Shown: positions 1 through 6,606, numbered from the stretch's first letter. The stretch: DNA of 9,777 nucleotides from Ardenticatenales bacterium (GCA_030667645.1 DAOUVM010000057.1:1-9777); one strand, 5' to 3'. The notes: generated by a model not told the origin, from the sequence alone. A program made the numbers and translations.

Positions 1-17
1 AGCGCCACGCGCCACTA

Positions 18-58
18 GGGAGACCTACATCTCTCTCCTCCCGCCGGGGGTCTCTTTT
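18..58 (+). terminator. Probable rho-independent terminator of an upstream unit
   Basis: GAGACC at 20-25 is complementary to GGTCTC at 49-54. Two G-U pairs and one A-T pair can extend the stem outward (17-19 with 55-57). A TTTT run closes the right arm at 55-58. The loop is long (23 bases) and pyrimidine-rich, which weakens the call. Nothing upstream in the window shows which gene it would terminate. Confidence 0.45.
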
Positions 59-178
59 CAGTCCCCACAATCCATCGTCATCCGCCGGTTGAGTGGGCGT
101 TGGCACCGTTGGTGGGATGTTGGCGACGGCCGGCACGGTCGGTATGCGCGGAGCCAGGGCAGCCAAGTGAACGGGTTG

Positions 179-187
179 TGGTATAAT
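179..187 (+). promoter_or_regulatory. Extended -10 promoter for the zinc-ribbon gene
   Basis: TATAAT at 182-187 is a perfect -10 hexamer. It is preceded by TG at 179-180 with one base between, which is the extended -10 arrangement. No good -35 hexamer lies 16-18 bases upstream, as expected for an extended -10 promoter. Transcription would start near 194, giving a leader of under 20 bases that contains the GGAGG at 202-206. Confidence 0.65.
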
Positions 188-211
188 CCCGGCCATAGCT
201 TGGAGGAACTC

Positions 212-790
212 ATGCCGATTCCAGTGCCCTCGCTCAGCGACATAAGCACCGCCATTACCCTGCTCGTGATCCCGATAGCCGCCTGGGGCACGGCCCTCTG
301 GTTTGGCCTGATCATCTGGACATTCAAGGATATGAGAGCGCGTTCGCGCGACCCGTTTGCTCAGATCCTGGCTGCGCTTATGGTGGGGGTGTTGACCGCT
401 CCCGGCTGGTTGATCTACCTGATGCTCCGGCCAAGGGAGACGCTGGCGGAGGCTTACGAACGAGCGTTGGAGGAGGAAGCGCTGTTGCAGGAGATTGAGG
501 AGAAAGTTGCATGTCCAGGCTGCTCTAGGCCGATCCAAGACGAATGGAAGATATGCCCCCACTGCCACACACGACTGCGCAAGGATTGCCCGGATTGCGG
601 TCGGTTGCTGGAATTGCAGTGGAATCTCTGTCCCTACTGTGGCAGCGGCGCAGGCGGGGGAGTCCTCATGCCCACCGTGGATTTGGAACCACTGCCCGAG
701 CGCCAAGACGTCGCGCCGTCACCGGCCGTGGATCGGCCGGAACCCAGCCCCGGGGATGACTCTCCACCGACTCTTGACCCGGCCTGGTGA
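212..790 (+). CDS. Two-helix membrane protein with double zinc ribbon
   Basis: This encodes a 192-residue protein of unknown function. The start is the ATG at 212, because GGAGG (202-206) sits just upstream and a TATAAT box lies at 182-187; the frame is open further upstream, but that extension would precede the promoter. Two hydrophobic segments span about residues 12-38 and 50-72. An acidic helix (about 75-100) follows, then four CPxC knuckles: C101/C104, C115/C118, C126/C129 and C140/C143. This is the pattern of a double zinc ribbon that binds two metal ions. The tail (150-192) is Pro- and Asp-rich and probably disordered. The protein likely sits in the membrane with the zinc ribbons in the cytoplasm. 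The histidine kinase starts 66 bases downstream, so the two may be co-transcribed. Domain type is clear; role is not known. Confidence 0.85.
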   Translation: MPIPVPSLSDISTAITLLVIPIAAWGTALWFGLIIWTFKDMRARSRDPFAQILAALMVGVLTAPGWLIYLMLRPRETLAEAYERALEEEALLQEIEEKVACPGCSRPIQDEWKICPHCHTRLRKDCPDCGRLLELQWNLCPYCGSGAGGGVLMPTVDLEPLPERQDVAPSPAVDRPEPSPGDDSPPTLDPAW

Positions 791-856
791 GGGAATGTTG
801 TCCCGCCGGCCTGGGCTCAGAACGCGTTTGCCGAGCTGGCTGGTTGGGGGGATCGA

Positions 857-3064
857 GTGTTGAATCGGCCAGCGGGGAAATCAGCAGAGGGTAGTTCATC
901 GGCCACTGCGAAAAGGCAATCCGATGCGCGCCGGGACATGTGGCGCACGCTGGGACAGATTGTCCCCCGGGTCGAATCGCGTGACACGCTAGGATCAACC
1001 ATCGCAGCGGCTCTGCTGGAAATGGTGGGGACCGGTCAGGCGGCTGTTATCCTGCCCACTTTACTGTCCCCTGCCGGACCGGGCGGCGAGCCGCGGTTCA
1101 TCACCTACTCGGTGCGGCTGGTTGGGAGGGATATCAGTTCCGATAGCCCCATTCGTCTCAGAGGAGACCGGGGAGTATTGGCCCGGTTATCCAGCCTCAC
1201 GGCGCCGCTTAACATTAGCGCTCCCTGGCCGGCCGAGTACGCCGCAGCCGATGACCCATTGCTTCAGTTGGCGCAGGAGCGCCTGGTCATCGCACCCTTT
1301 CCATGTGTCGGCACAGGTGCAGAGCAGGGCCCTCCGGGAGCCCTCTGCCTGCTGGATGTTCCTCTCGCCAAAGTCCCGCCACCCGAAGAGCTGGCTAGCC
1401 TGGCAACTTTTGCCGGCGTGGCGCTCAATCTGCTAGATTCAAAGGCCCAAGCTGCTCGCCAGGCGGTTGAGGCGAGCATCATTACAGAGATTGGCCGCTC
1501 GCTGACCTCGTCTCTTAGCCTGGATGACATCTTTGAGCAGATTCTGTCCAAAGTTCGATCTGCCGTTGACGCGGCCGAGGTTTCGGTTGGGCTGATTGAC
1601 GAGGAAACTCGGGAGGTCATTCTGGAAAAGGCGCTCATGGGGCCACGGTTCACCTCCATGCCTCCTGTCAGCCTCAAATTGGGTCAGGGCGTGGGCGGGT
1701 GGGTGGCCAAGACGGGCCGCGTCCTGAATGTACCTGATGCCTATGATGATCCTCGATTCCATCAAGACGTGGATGCTGCCAGCGGGTTTGTCACCCGCTC
1801 AATCTTGTGTGTGCCGCTTGTCGTAGAGGGCAAAGTGATCGGCATCCTGGAGGCGATGAACAAGCGGAGCGGCGCCTTTACGGACGCTGATGAGCGCCTG
1901 TTATCCGCGCTGGGGGCTTTTGTTGTCATTGCTATTGAAAAGGCGCGTCTGCATTCGGATGTGCTGGCGGAAAAGCGGCGCATGGATGCGATCTTTGACA
2001 ACATGAGCGAGGGCTTGTTGACAGTGACCTTGGGAGGTCAGATCACGGCCGTGAATCTGGCGTTGCAGACCATGGTGGGCGTAGAGGACGAGAGCCTAGT
2101 TGGCCGGCGTTGCTGTGAGGCGATCCGAACAGATCCGGACGTTCTGGGTGGCCTGCTGACCCAAATGAGAACCGTGGATAAGGAGCGGGACTCTTTTCAC
2201 GATTCCTGCGACATCATTCGGCCCGACGGGCGGCGTGCGCCCGTGCTGGTCAGCGGAGCGGCGACGCTTGATGATGAGGGCGAGATCTCGGAGATAGTGG
2301 TGGTCTTTAGCGACATTGGTCCTATTCGCGAACTGGAGCGAATGAAGGATGACTTTGTCGCCAATATCACCCACGAAGTTCGCACGCCGTTGGCTACTGT
2401 CTTGCTCTATGCCAGGCTGCTCCGCGCCGGCAAAGCCAAGGACGACCCCGAGCGCGAGGCTCGCTACTTGGACATTGTGGCGCAGCAGAGCAATCAGATT
2501 CAGAAGCTGGTGCGAAAGATCCTTGACCTTTCGCGTATGGAAGCCATGCTGTCCTATCCCGGTCAGGAGAACATCCAGTTGCACAACCTGCTCAGCGAGA
2601 TGCTGGTCTCTTACAAAAAGCTCGCGCAGCAGAAGCAACTTGTCATAAGGGTGGAAATGCCTGCCGATCTGCCAGCCGTGACTGCGAGCCGAGAAGCCCT
2701 TCAATTGGTCTTTGGGAACCTCCTCGACAATGCTATCAAGTTTTCTTCCCGCGGCGAGATATGGCTCAGCGCCAGGCAAAGTGGGAAGCAAGTGCAGATC
2801 GATGTTGCCGACGAGGGCATAGGTATTGCGCCGGAATCCATTCCCCACTTGTTCGAGAGGTTCTATCGCACCAAGGCGGCGGTCGAGCGCGGAATTGGCG
2901 GCACCGGCCTTGGGCTGGCACTGGTCAAGGAAACGATCGAAGGACTTGGGGGCAGTGTGACAGTGACCAGCCGGCCGGATGAGGGTACGACTTTCCGAGT
3001 GGTTCTCCCGATTGCCACAGACAGCGGGCGACAGCCGTCGATCGAGGAGCGCCCGCCCGCCTGA
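857..3064 (+). CDS. Soluble GAF-GAF-PAS sensor histidine kinase
   Basis: This is a 735-residue sensor kinase of a two-component system; it should autophosphorylate on His and pass phosphate to a response regulator. The start is GTG at 857, with a G-rich Shine-Dalgarno-like GGGGGGA at 845-851; TTG at 860 is the alternative. No membrane segment is seen, so it should act in the cytoplasm. Domains: a divergent GAF-like region (about 25-195), a clearer GAF (about 205-370), a PAS (about 375-490), a dimerisation/phosphoacceptor domain (about 496-565) with H506 in ITHEVRTPL, and an HATPase domain (about 610-725). The ATPase shows N621 and N625 in GNLLDNAIKF, D652 in the G1 motif DEGIGI, the F box LFERFYR, and GTGLGL at 682-687. 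All catalytic boxes are intact. No response regulator lies beside it, so its partner is unknown, as is the ligand of its GAF/PAS sensors. Confidence 0.93.
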   Translation: MLNRPAGKSAEGSSSATAKRQSDARRDMWRTLGQIVPRVESRDTLGSTIAAALLEMVGTGQAAVILPTLLSPAGPGGEPRFITYSVRLVGRDISSDSPIRLRGDRGVLARLSSLTAPLNISAPWPAEYAAADDPLLQLAQERLVIAPFPCVGTGAEQGPPGALCLLDVPLAKVPPPEELASLATFAGVALNLLDSKAQAARQAVEASIITEIGRSLTSSLSLDDIFEQILSKVRSAVDAAEVSVGLIDEETREVILEKALMGPRFTSMPPVSLKLGQGVGGWVAKTGRVLNVPDAYDDPRFHQDVDAASGFVTRSILCVPLVVEGKVIGILEAMNKRSGAFTDADERLLSALGAFVVIAIEKARLHSDVLAEKRRMDAIFDNMSEGLLTVTLGGQITAVNLALQTMVGVEDESLVGRRCCEAIRTDPDVLGGLLTQMRTVDKERDSFHDSCDIIRPDGRRAPVLVSGAATLDDEGEISEIVVVFSDIGPIRELERMKDDFVANITHEVRTPLATVLLYARLLRAGKAKDDPEREARYLDIVAQQSNQIQKLVRKILDLSRMEAMLSYPGQENIQLHNLLSEMLVSYKKLAQQKQLVIRVEMPADLPAVTASREALQLVFGNLLDNAIKFSSRGEIWLSARQSGKQVQIDVADEGIGIAPESIPHLFERFYRTKAAVERGIGGTGLGLALVKETIEGLGGSVTVTSRPDEGTTFRVVLPIATDSGRQPSIEERPPA

Positions 3065-3346
3065 GTGGCAACAGTTCTTCGACCGCCCTTTCCGTGGGTG
3101 CAGGATGCCACGCCTTGGTGCGTGTCTTTCGAATAGCCTGATCTACCCTGCCGGTACCGTCTTGGATGCCCACAGCAAAACGGCGTTCCATCCCGTCCGC
3201 AGGAGGTCGGCGCTTCCGAGTGTTGCGAGTCATCGTCTGCGGCATTCACTAGCGCGCACAATAAACGGGTCGGCCCTCTGGTTCACGCATGATTCCGTCC
3301 GTGCGGTTTGATTTGATTTCCGGTGGCTTTTTCGTTCCCGGTGAGG
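3065..3346 (+). other. Gene-free stretch between the kinase and mnmA
   Basis: I see no convincing gene, tRNA or repeat here. Open frames on either strand lack a ribosome binding site or recognisable protein character. A short inverted repeat pairs CGTGG at 3093-3097 with CCACG at 3108-3112, about 30 bases after the kinase stop, but no T run follows. It is a poor terminator candidate. Confidence 0.6.
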
Positions 3347-3352
3347 TAGAAT
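3324..3352 (+). promoter_or_regulatory. Possible promoter placing the start of transcription at the mnmA ATG
   Basis: TAGAAT at 3347-3352 matches five of six bases of the -10 consensus. The hexamer 17 bases upstream (TGGCTT, 3324-3329) is a weak -35. Transcription would begin about 3358-3361, at or next to the mnmA ATG (3361), implying a leaderless or almost leaderless message. The GTGAGG at 3341-3346 is too far from the ATG for a standard Shine-Dalgarno. Confidence 0.4.
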
Positions 3353-3360
3353 CCTACGCC

Positions 3361-4491
3361 ATGGGTGATGCGAGTGCCAAGCGCGTCGTGGTGGCAATGA
3401 GCGGCGGAGTCGATAGCTCTGTTGCGGCTGCCATGCTGGTGAGGGCTGGTTACCGCGTGCATGGATTGATGCTGCGGCTGTGGAGCGAACCAGCCGGCCG
3501 CCTTGAAGATTGCCCGGGCGGCCAGGCTGCGAACCGCTGCTGCACGCCGGAGCAGGTGGCGGATGCGCAACGGGTAGCTGATATGCTCGACATCCCGTTC
3601 GACACCCTGGATGCGGTGCAGTTGTTCCGCAGCACGGTTGTGCAGGATTTCATCGACACCTATGCGGCCGGACTCACTCCCAACCCTTGTGTCGTCTGCA
3701 ACCGGCAGATTCGGTTTGGTTTTCTGTTCGAGCATGCCAAGGCGATGGGAGCGCAATACCTCGCTACCGGTCATTATGTCCGTGTACAGCAGGTCGATGG
3801 GGACTATCGGCTGCTGCGGGGCATGGACAAAGTGAAAGACCAATCGTACGTGCTGTACATGCTGAACCAGCTTCACCTGCCGCATCTGCTCTTTCCCGTG
3901 GGGGCGTACACAAAGAATCAGATCCGGGAACTCGCGCACGAATGGGGACTATCGGTGGCTGCCAAAGCTGACAGCCAGGACATCTGCTTTCTGGCTGACG
4001 GCGACTATCGGCGTTTCCTGCGCCAGCAGGCGCCTGATGCAGTACGGCCGGGTCCAATCGTGGACCTGGAGGGGCGGAAAGTGGGTGAGCACCGCGGGCT
4101 TGTTGCCTATACCATTGGGCAACGCAGGGGGCTTGGCATCAGCGCCCCTCAACCGCTCTACGTGGCGGGAATCGATCCGGCGCGCAACGCGATTCTTGTG
4201 GGTTCGAAAGATGCGGCCCGGCGCCGTCAGCTAATTACGACAGACACCGAGTGGGTCGCCGGCCGGCCGCCGGCCGGTGGACGCTCTATTGAGGCGGAAG
4301 TGAGGACTCGCTATCAGGCGCGACCCATTCCCGCCACCGTGACGCCCGGCCCGGGAGGGAGGGCCACGGTGCGGTTTACATCTGGTCCATCCGATGTCGC
4401 ACCGGGTCAGGCGGCAGTCTTCTATCAGGGTGATGTTTGCCTGGGAGGAGGGACCATCTCGCCCGTGGAGGCAGTCGCATGGACCAACTGA
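3361..4491 (+). CDS. mnmA: tRNA-specific 2-thiouridylase MnmA
   Basis: MnmA adds sulfur to position 2 of the wobble uridine (U34) of tRNAs for Lys, Glu and Gln, using ATP to adenylate the base and a persulfide sulfur. The 376-residue product has the family's usual length. The ATP-binding PP-loop SGGVDSS is at residues 14-20. The two catalytic cysteines are C113, in NPCVVCNRQIRFG, and C209, in DSQDICFL. TGHY follows the first cysteine region as in homologues, and the C-terminal part has the RGLGIS and beta-barrel regions of the family. The ATG at 3361 is chosen because it begins a few residues before the first strand (RVVVAMSGG); an upstream in-frame ATG at 3289 would add 24 residues that do not resemble the family. 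It overlaps the next gene by 13 bases. Sulfur donors (a cysteine desulfurase such as IscS) are not in the window. Confidence 0.97.
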   Translation: MGDASAKRVVVAMSGGVDSSVAAAMLVRAGYRVHGLMLRLWSEPAGRLEDCPGGQAANRCCTPEQVADAQRVADMLDIPFDTLDAVQLFRSTVVQDFIDTYAAGLTPNPCVVCNRQIRFGFLFEHAKAMGAQYLATGHYVRVQQVDGDYRLLRGMDKVKDQSYVLYMLNQLHLPHLLFPVGAYTKNQIRELAHEWGLSVAAKADSQDICFLADGDYRRFLRQQAPDAVRPGPIVDLEGRKVGEHRGLVAYTIGQRRGLGISAPQPLYVAGIDPARNAILVGSKDAARRRQLITTDTEWVAGRPPAGGRSIEAEVRTRYQARPIPATVTPGPGGRATVRFTSGPSDVAPGQAAVFYQGDVCLGGGTISPVEAVAWTN

Positions 4492-4775
4492 GCTTATCTC
4501 CTGGTTTTCTCTTGTCTTTCTTGCTTGCCACTGCCTATGGAGCAGGCTTTCACCTGCTCTTTGGCGGGCCAATCCGCAAGCTGCTATTGTACCTGGTCGC
4601 TGCTTGGATGGGCTTTGCTCTGGGTCAGTGGACCGGGGCCACTTTTGACCTGGCCGTGTTGGACATCGGGCCGGTACATGCCTTTGCGGCCAGCCTGGGA
4701 GCCTGGCTGGCTCTCTTCCTCACCCGCTGGCTGGTCCGGGACCGCAACACAGCGGGTGTTGCACGCAAGAAATAG
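4479..4775 (+). CDS. Small three-helix membrane protein
   Basis: This encodes a 98-residue hydrophobic protein that I do not assign to a named family. The ATG at 4479 is preceded by GGAGG at 4467-4471 with good spacing, and it overlaps the 3' end of mnmA by 13 bases, so its translation is probably coupled to mnmA. Three likely membrane helices are at about residues 8-28, 34-56 and 66-86, with a Gly-rich turn (GGPIRK) after the first and a basic tail (RDRNTAGVARKK) that suggests a cytoplasmic C terminus. An upstream in-frame ATG (4437) would add 14 Arg-rich residues read from inside mnmA and is less likely. The reading frame, ribosome site and helices support a real gene; its role is unknown. 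Confidence 0.8.
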   Translation: MDQLSLSPGFLLSFLLATAYGAGFHLLFGGPIRKLLLYLVAAWMGFALGQWTGATFDLAVLDIGPVHAFAASLGAWLALFLTRWLVRDRNTAGVARKK

Positions 4776-4777
4776 CT

Positions 4778-4805
4778 TTGACACTCGATCCAAACATGCT
4801 ATAAT
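4778..4805 (+). promoter_or_regulatory. Near-consensus sigma-70 promoter for the membrane/YtxH pair
   Basis: TTGACA at 4778-4783 and TATAAT at 4800-4805 are perfect -35 and -10 hexamers with a 16-base spacer, and TG at 4797-4798 adds an extended -10. It begins two bases after the stop of the preceding gene. Transcription would start near 4812, leaving a leader of about 12 bases that contains GAGGTGA (4813-4819), the ribosome site of the gene at 4824. Confidence 0.88.
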
Positions 4806-4823
4806 GCCCCTTGAGGTGAGTCC

Positions 4824-5348
4824 ATGTCTGATCCCCCCGTCTTGACCAGCGAAAAGCGAACGGCCGATGTCGCAGTTCCTGATCAGGCAAAACCGCTGAT
4901 TTCAACCAAATACGTTCTGATTGCCGCCGCAATGGTCATCATCGCGGTGGTGGTCATTGTGGGCCTGGTCATCGTGGCGGTCAGAAACCCCACCCACACG
5001 GAAACCGTCCGTGACATGGCTATCATTGCGCTGGCGGCCGAATCCGGACTCATTGGCTTGGGGCTCTTGGTTCTTATCGTGCAGGTTGCTCGCCTGGCCA
5101 ACTTGATCGAGTTCGAGATCAAGCCGATCCTCTTGAACACGGCCGACACGGTCAGCACCGTTCGCGGGACCGCCAGCTTTGTCAGCGAGCGCATGGTATC
5201 CCCCATCATCAAAGCCTCCGGCTATATGAGCGGCGTCGCAAGGTTGGTGGGAGCTCTGCGTGGCCTGGGTCCTGGGGGACGTGGCGGAGAGTCAGAGGAG
5301 CAGCGGCAAGCGGTCAATCAACAATCAACTAGAGGAGGCGAACGATGA
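4824..5348 (+). CDS. Two-helix membrane protein, partner of YtxH
   Basis: This is a 174-residue protein. The start ATG has GAGGTGA a few bases upstream and a strong promoter at 4778-4805. After a polar N terminus (1-28), two hydrophobic segments lie at about 30-53 and 65-89, followed by an amphipathic stretch (about 94-146, from NLIEFEIKPILLNTADTVSTVRG through SFVSERMVSPIIK) and a Gly/Glu/Gln-rich tail. The segment after the second helix resembles the DUF948/YtxG-type small membrane proteins that often precede YtxH, but this is a judgement from memory of such sequences, not a search. The stop codon overlaps the YtxH start in an ATGA, so both are translated together. Likely an inner-membrane protein of envelope or general-stress type; exact role unknown. 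Confidence 0.8.
   Translation: MSDPPVLTSEKRTADVAVPDQAKPLISTKYVLIAAAMVIIAVVVIVGLVIVAVRNPTHTETVRDMAIIALAAESGLIGLGLLVLIVQVARLANLIEFEIKPILLNTADTVSTVRGTASFVSERMVSPIIKASGYMSGVARLVGALRGLGPGGRGGESEEQRQAVNQQSTRGGER
5331..5338 (+). promoter_or_regulatory. Strong ribosome binding site of the ytxH-like gene
   Basis: AGAGGAGG lies inside the end of the upstream coding region, six bases before the ATG at 5345. It fixes the start of the YtxH-like gene and supports translational coupling through the ATGA overlap. Confidence 0.8.
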
Positions 5349-5674
5349 GCGATAATGATACTTTGGGTGCCTTTATGGCAGGTTTTGTTTTTGGAGGCCT
5401 GGCAGGCGCCGCGGCGGCCCTTTTGCTTGCACCCCAGTCGGGTGAAGAGACACGCGCCCAGATTCAGCAGCAGGGCATCGAGTTGCAGGCACGGGCACAG
5501 GAAACCCTGGGCGAGGCTCGCAAGAGGGCGGATGAGATGGTCGCCGAAGCTCGGGAACAGGGCAAGGTGATTCTGCAGGAGCAGAAGGCCAAGATCGAAG
5601 AGGGGCGCAAGATCGTCGAGGAAAAGATCGCAAAGGAGGAACCTGGAGCCGAAGAGGCCCAAGGCGAGGCGTGA
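5345..5674 (+). CDS. YtxH-family protein
   Basis: This is a 109-residue protein with the YtxH layout: one Gly/Ala-rich membrane segment (about residues 7-29, GAFMAGFVFGGLAGAAAALLLAP) ending in the typical APQSGEETR, then a long charged helix (about 32-98) rich in Glu, Lys, Arg and Gln that is a probable coiled coil. YtxH homologues in Firmicutes belong to the general stress response, but their molecular role is not known. The N terminus likely inserts in the membrane with the helix in the cytoplasm. It forms a tight two-gene unit with the preceding membrane protein. Length is normal for the family. Confidence 0.86.
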   Translation: MSDNDTLGAFMAGFVFGGLAGAAAALLLAPQSGEETRAQIQQQGIELQARAQETLGEARKRADEMVAEAREQGKVILQEQKAKIEEGRKIVEEKIAKEEPGAEEAQGEA

Positions 5675-5731
5675 ACCGCGCGTCTGGATCGATGAAAAGT
5701 CGGGCTCTGCCCGCCTTGATGTTCGAATGAG

Positions 5732-6229
5732 ATGAACGGTACTGTCTTTGACACGCCATTCGGCCGTGCTGCGCTCGCGTACCGAGTTTGCATCCACCGC
5801 ATCTTTCTCCCTACCGTCGATCCCTCAGGGCTTGAGGCCGAGTTGGCACTGTTTTCGCCATCTCTGGTGGGCCGGCATCCGCCACTAATCACCGATGAGG
5901 TAGGACGTATTCAGGCCTATCTGAATGGTGAGCCCGTCCGCTTTTCGCTCGAACGCCTTGACCTGGCCAGTTGCTCCGCGTTCCAACAGGATGTCTTGCG
6001 CGCGACGTTCGCGATCCCGTATGGGGAGGTTCGAGCCTATCGTGGGGTGGCGGCCGAGCTCGGCAGGCCGGGGGGCGCCAGAGCGGTGGGCAATGTGCTG
6101 GCTCGTAACCCATTCCCCTTGGTTGTGCCCTGTCACCGCTGTATCCGCTCGGATGGCAGCCTGGGCGGCTTTCAACGGCCGCACTTGAAGGAGAAGCTCC
6201 TCGCCATGGAGGGGTATTCCCTCGATTGA
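5732..6229 (+). CDS. ogt: O6-methylguanine-DNA methyltransferase (Ogt/MGMT type)
   Basis: This suicide repair protein transfers an alkyl group from O6 of guanine (or O4 of thymine) in DNA to its own cysteine. The 165-residue product has the active-site PCHR with C134, the Arg finger R117 in ARAVGNVLARNP, and the helix-turn-helix region with IPYGEVRAYRGVA (about 95-107). The first 80 residues are the usual poorly conserved N-terminal domain; no Ada-type regulatory domain is fused. The ATG at 5732 is the first start after an in-frame stop at 5717; its ribosome site is weak (GAATGAGA). Two details are unusual: CHRCI instead of the commoner CHRVV, and GGFQRPHLKEKLL where homologues usually have a Gly-Leu before the Lys/Arg run. 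The catalytic Cys is present, so it should be active rather than an alkyltransferase-like protein. It follows YtxH by 57 bases. Confidence 0.93.
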   Translation: MNGTVFDTPFGRAALAYRVCIHRIFLPTVDPSGLEAELALFSPSLVGRHPPLITDEVGRIQAYLNGEPVRFSLERLDLASCSAFQQDVLRATFAIPYGEVRAYRGVAAELGRPGGARAVGNVLARNPFPLVVPCHRCIRSDGSLGGFQRPHLKEKLLAMEGYSLD

Positions 6230-6283
6230 ATCAGTCCGTACCTAACCCGCACGATCTGTCGTCTTTTTCGCTTTCCATCAGGG

Positions 6284-6543
6284 GGCCAAGCTCTTCGGGA
6301 GAGGACGACTAAACCCTGACAAGACAGATGAACAGGTGTCGCCATATTGCAGAGATGCCGTTCGCTTGGCGGCGGGGCCCCGCAGAGCGAACGTCGCTCT
6401 GTTCGTTTGTCGACACCCACATTAGAGAGCTGGCCTTCGGACAAGTTTTCGGACACAATCGGTTCCTCCGACCACGCAGAGGAATTGGGGGGTGTGTGCG
6501 GGGCGCATCGCGCCCTGCACGCACCCCCCGTCCACCGTTTTTT
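6284..6543 (+). ncRNA. Candidate structured RNA ending in a strong hairpin
   Basis: The transcript could fold into a long arm built from nested pairings. GGCC-A-AGCTCT (6284-6294) pairs with AGAGCTGGCC (6426-6435) with one bulged A. Inside it, GGTGTCG (6335-6341) pairs with CGACACC (6411-6417), then CAGAG (6350-6354) with CTCTG (6397-6401), then CGTTCGCT (6359-6366) with AGCGAACG (6386-6393), capped by GCGG/CCGC (6369-6372 with 6380-6383). The 20-bp hairpin at 6487-6529 and a T run at 6538-6543 would form the 3' end. I see no RNase P, tmRNA, SRP RNA, T-box or common riboswitch signatures and no clear promoter before 6284. It may be a free small RNA or the leader of ppdK; the pairings are seen, the function is inferred. 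Confidence 0.4.
6487..6543 (+). terminator. 20-bp GC-rich hairpin followed by six T
   Basis: Bases 6487-6506 pair without interruption with 6510-6529 (18 Watson-Crick and two G-T pairs) around an ATC loop; the outer six pairs are G-C. TTTTTT follows at 6538-6543. The T run is eight bases from the stem, further than in a textbook terminator, so efficiency is uncertain. It lies 167 bases before the ppdK ATG, so it either ends a separate small RNA or attenuates transcription into ppdK. Confidence 0.6.
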
Positions 6544-6606
6544 GGCGGCTAGTAGGCGGAGAATGACGATTGTCCGAACTCCTGTCTGAACATCAGTAAA
6601 GAGGCC

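Noticed and set aside
1..17. 3' end of a tRNA before the first hairpin
   Set aside because: No T-arm GTTCGA-type sequence or paired acceptor end is visible in the few bases available.
2096..2848. Minus-strand open frame of 250 codons inside the kinase
   Set aside because: It lies opposite the PAS and catalytic region, whose motifs are all intact on the + strand.
5701..5713. CGGGC-TCT-GCCCG hairpin between the YtxH gene and ogt
   Set aside because: Only 5 bp, with no T run; not convincing as a terminator.
6226..6254. Promoter for the candidate RNA starting at TTGAAT 6226-6231
   Set aside because: No acceptable -10 lies 15-19 bases downstream, so read-through from ogt is as likely.
6284..6543. 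Known RNAs: RNase P, tmRNA, SRP RNA, T-box, TPP or cobalamin riboswitch
   Set aside because: None of the conserved sequence boxes of these families is seen on either strand.
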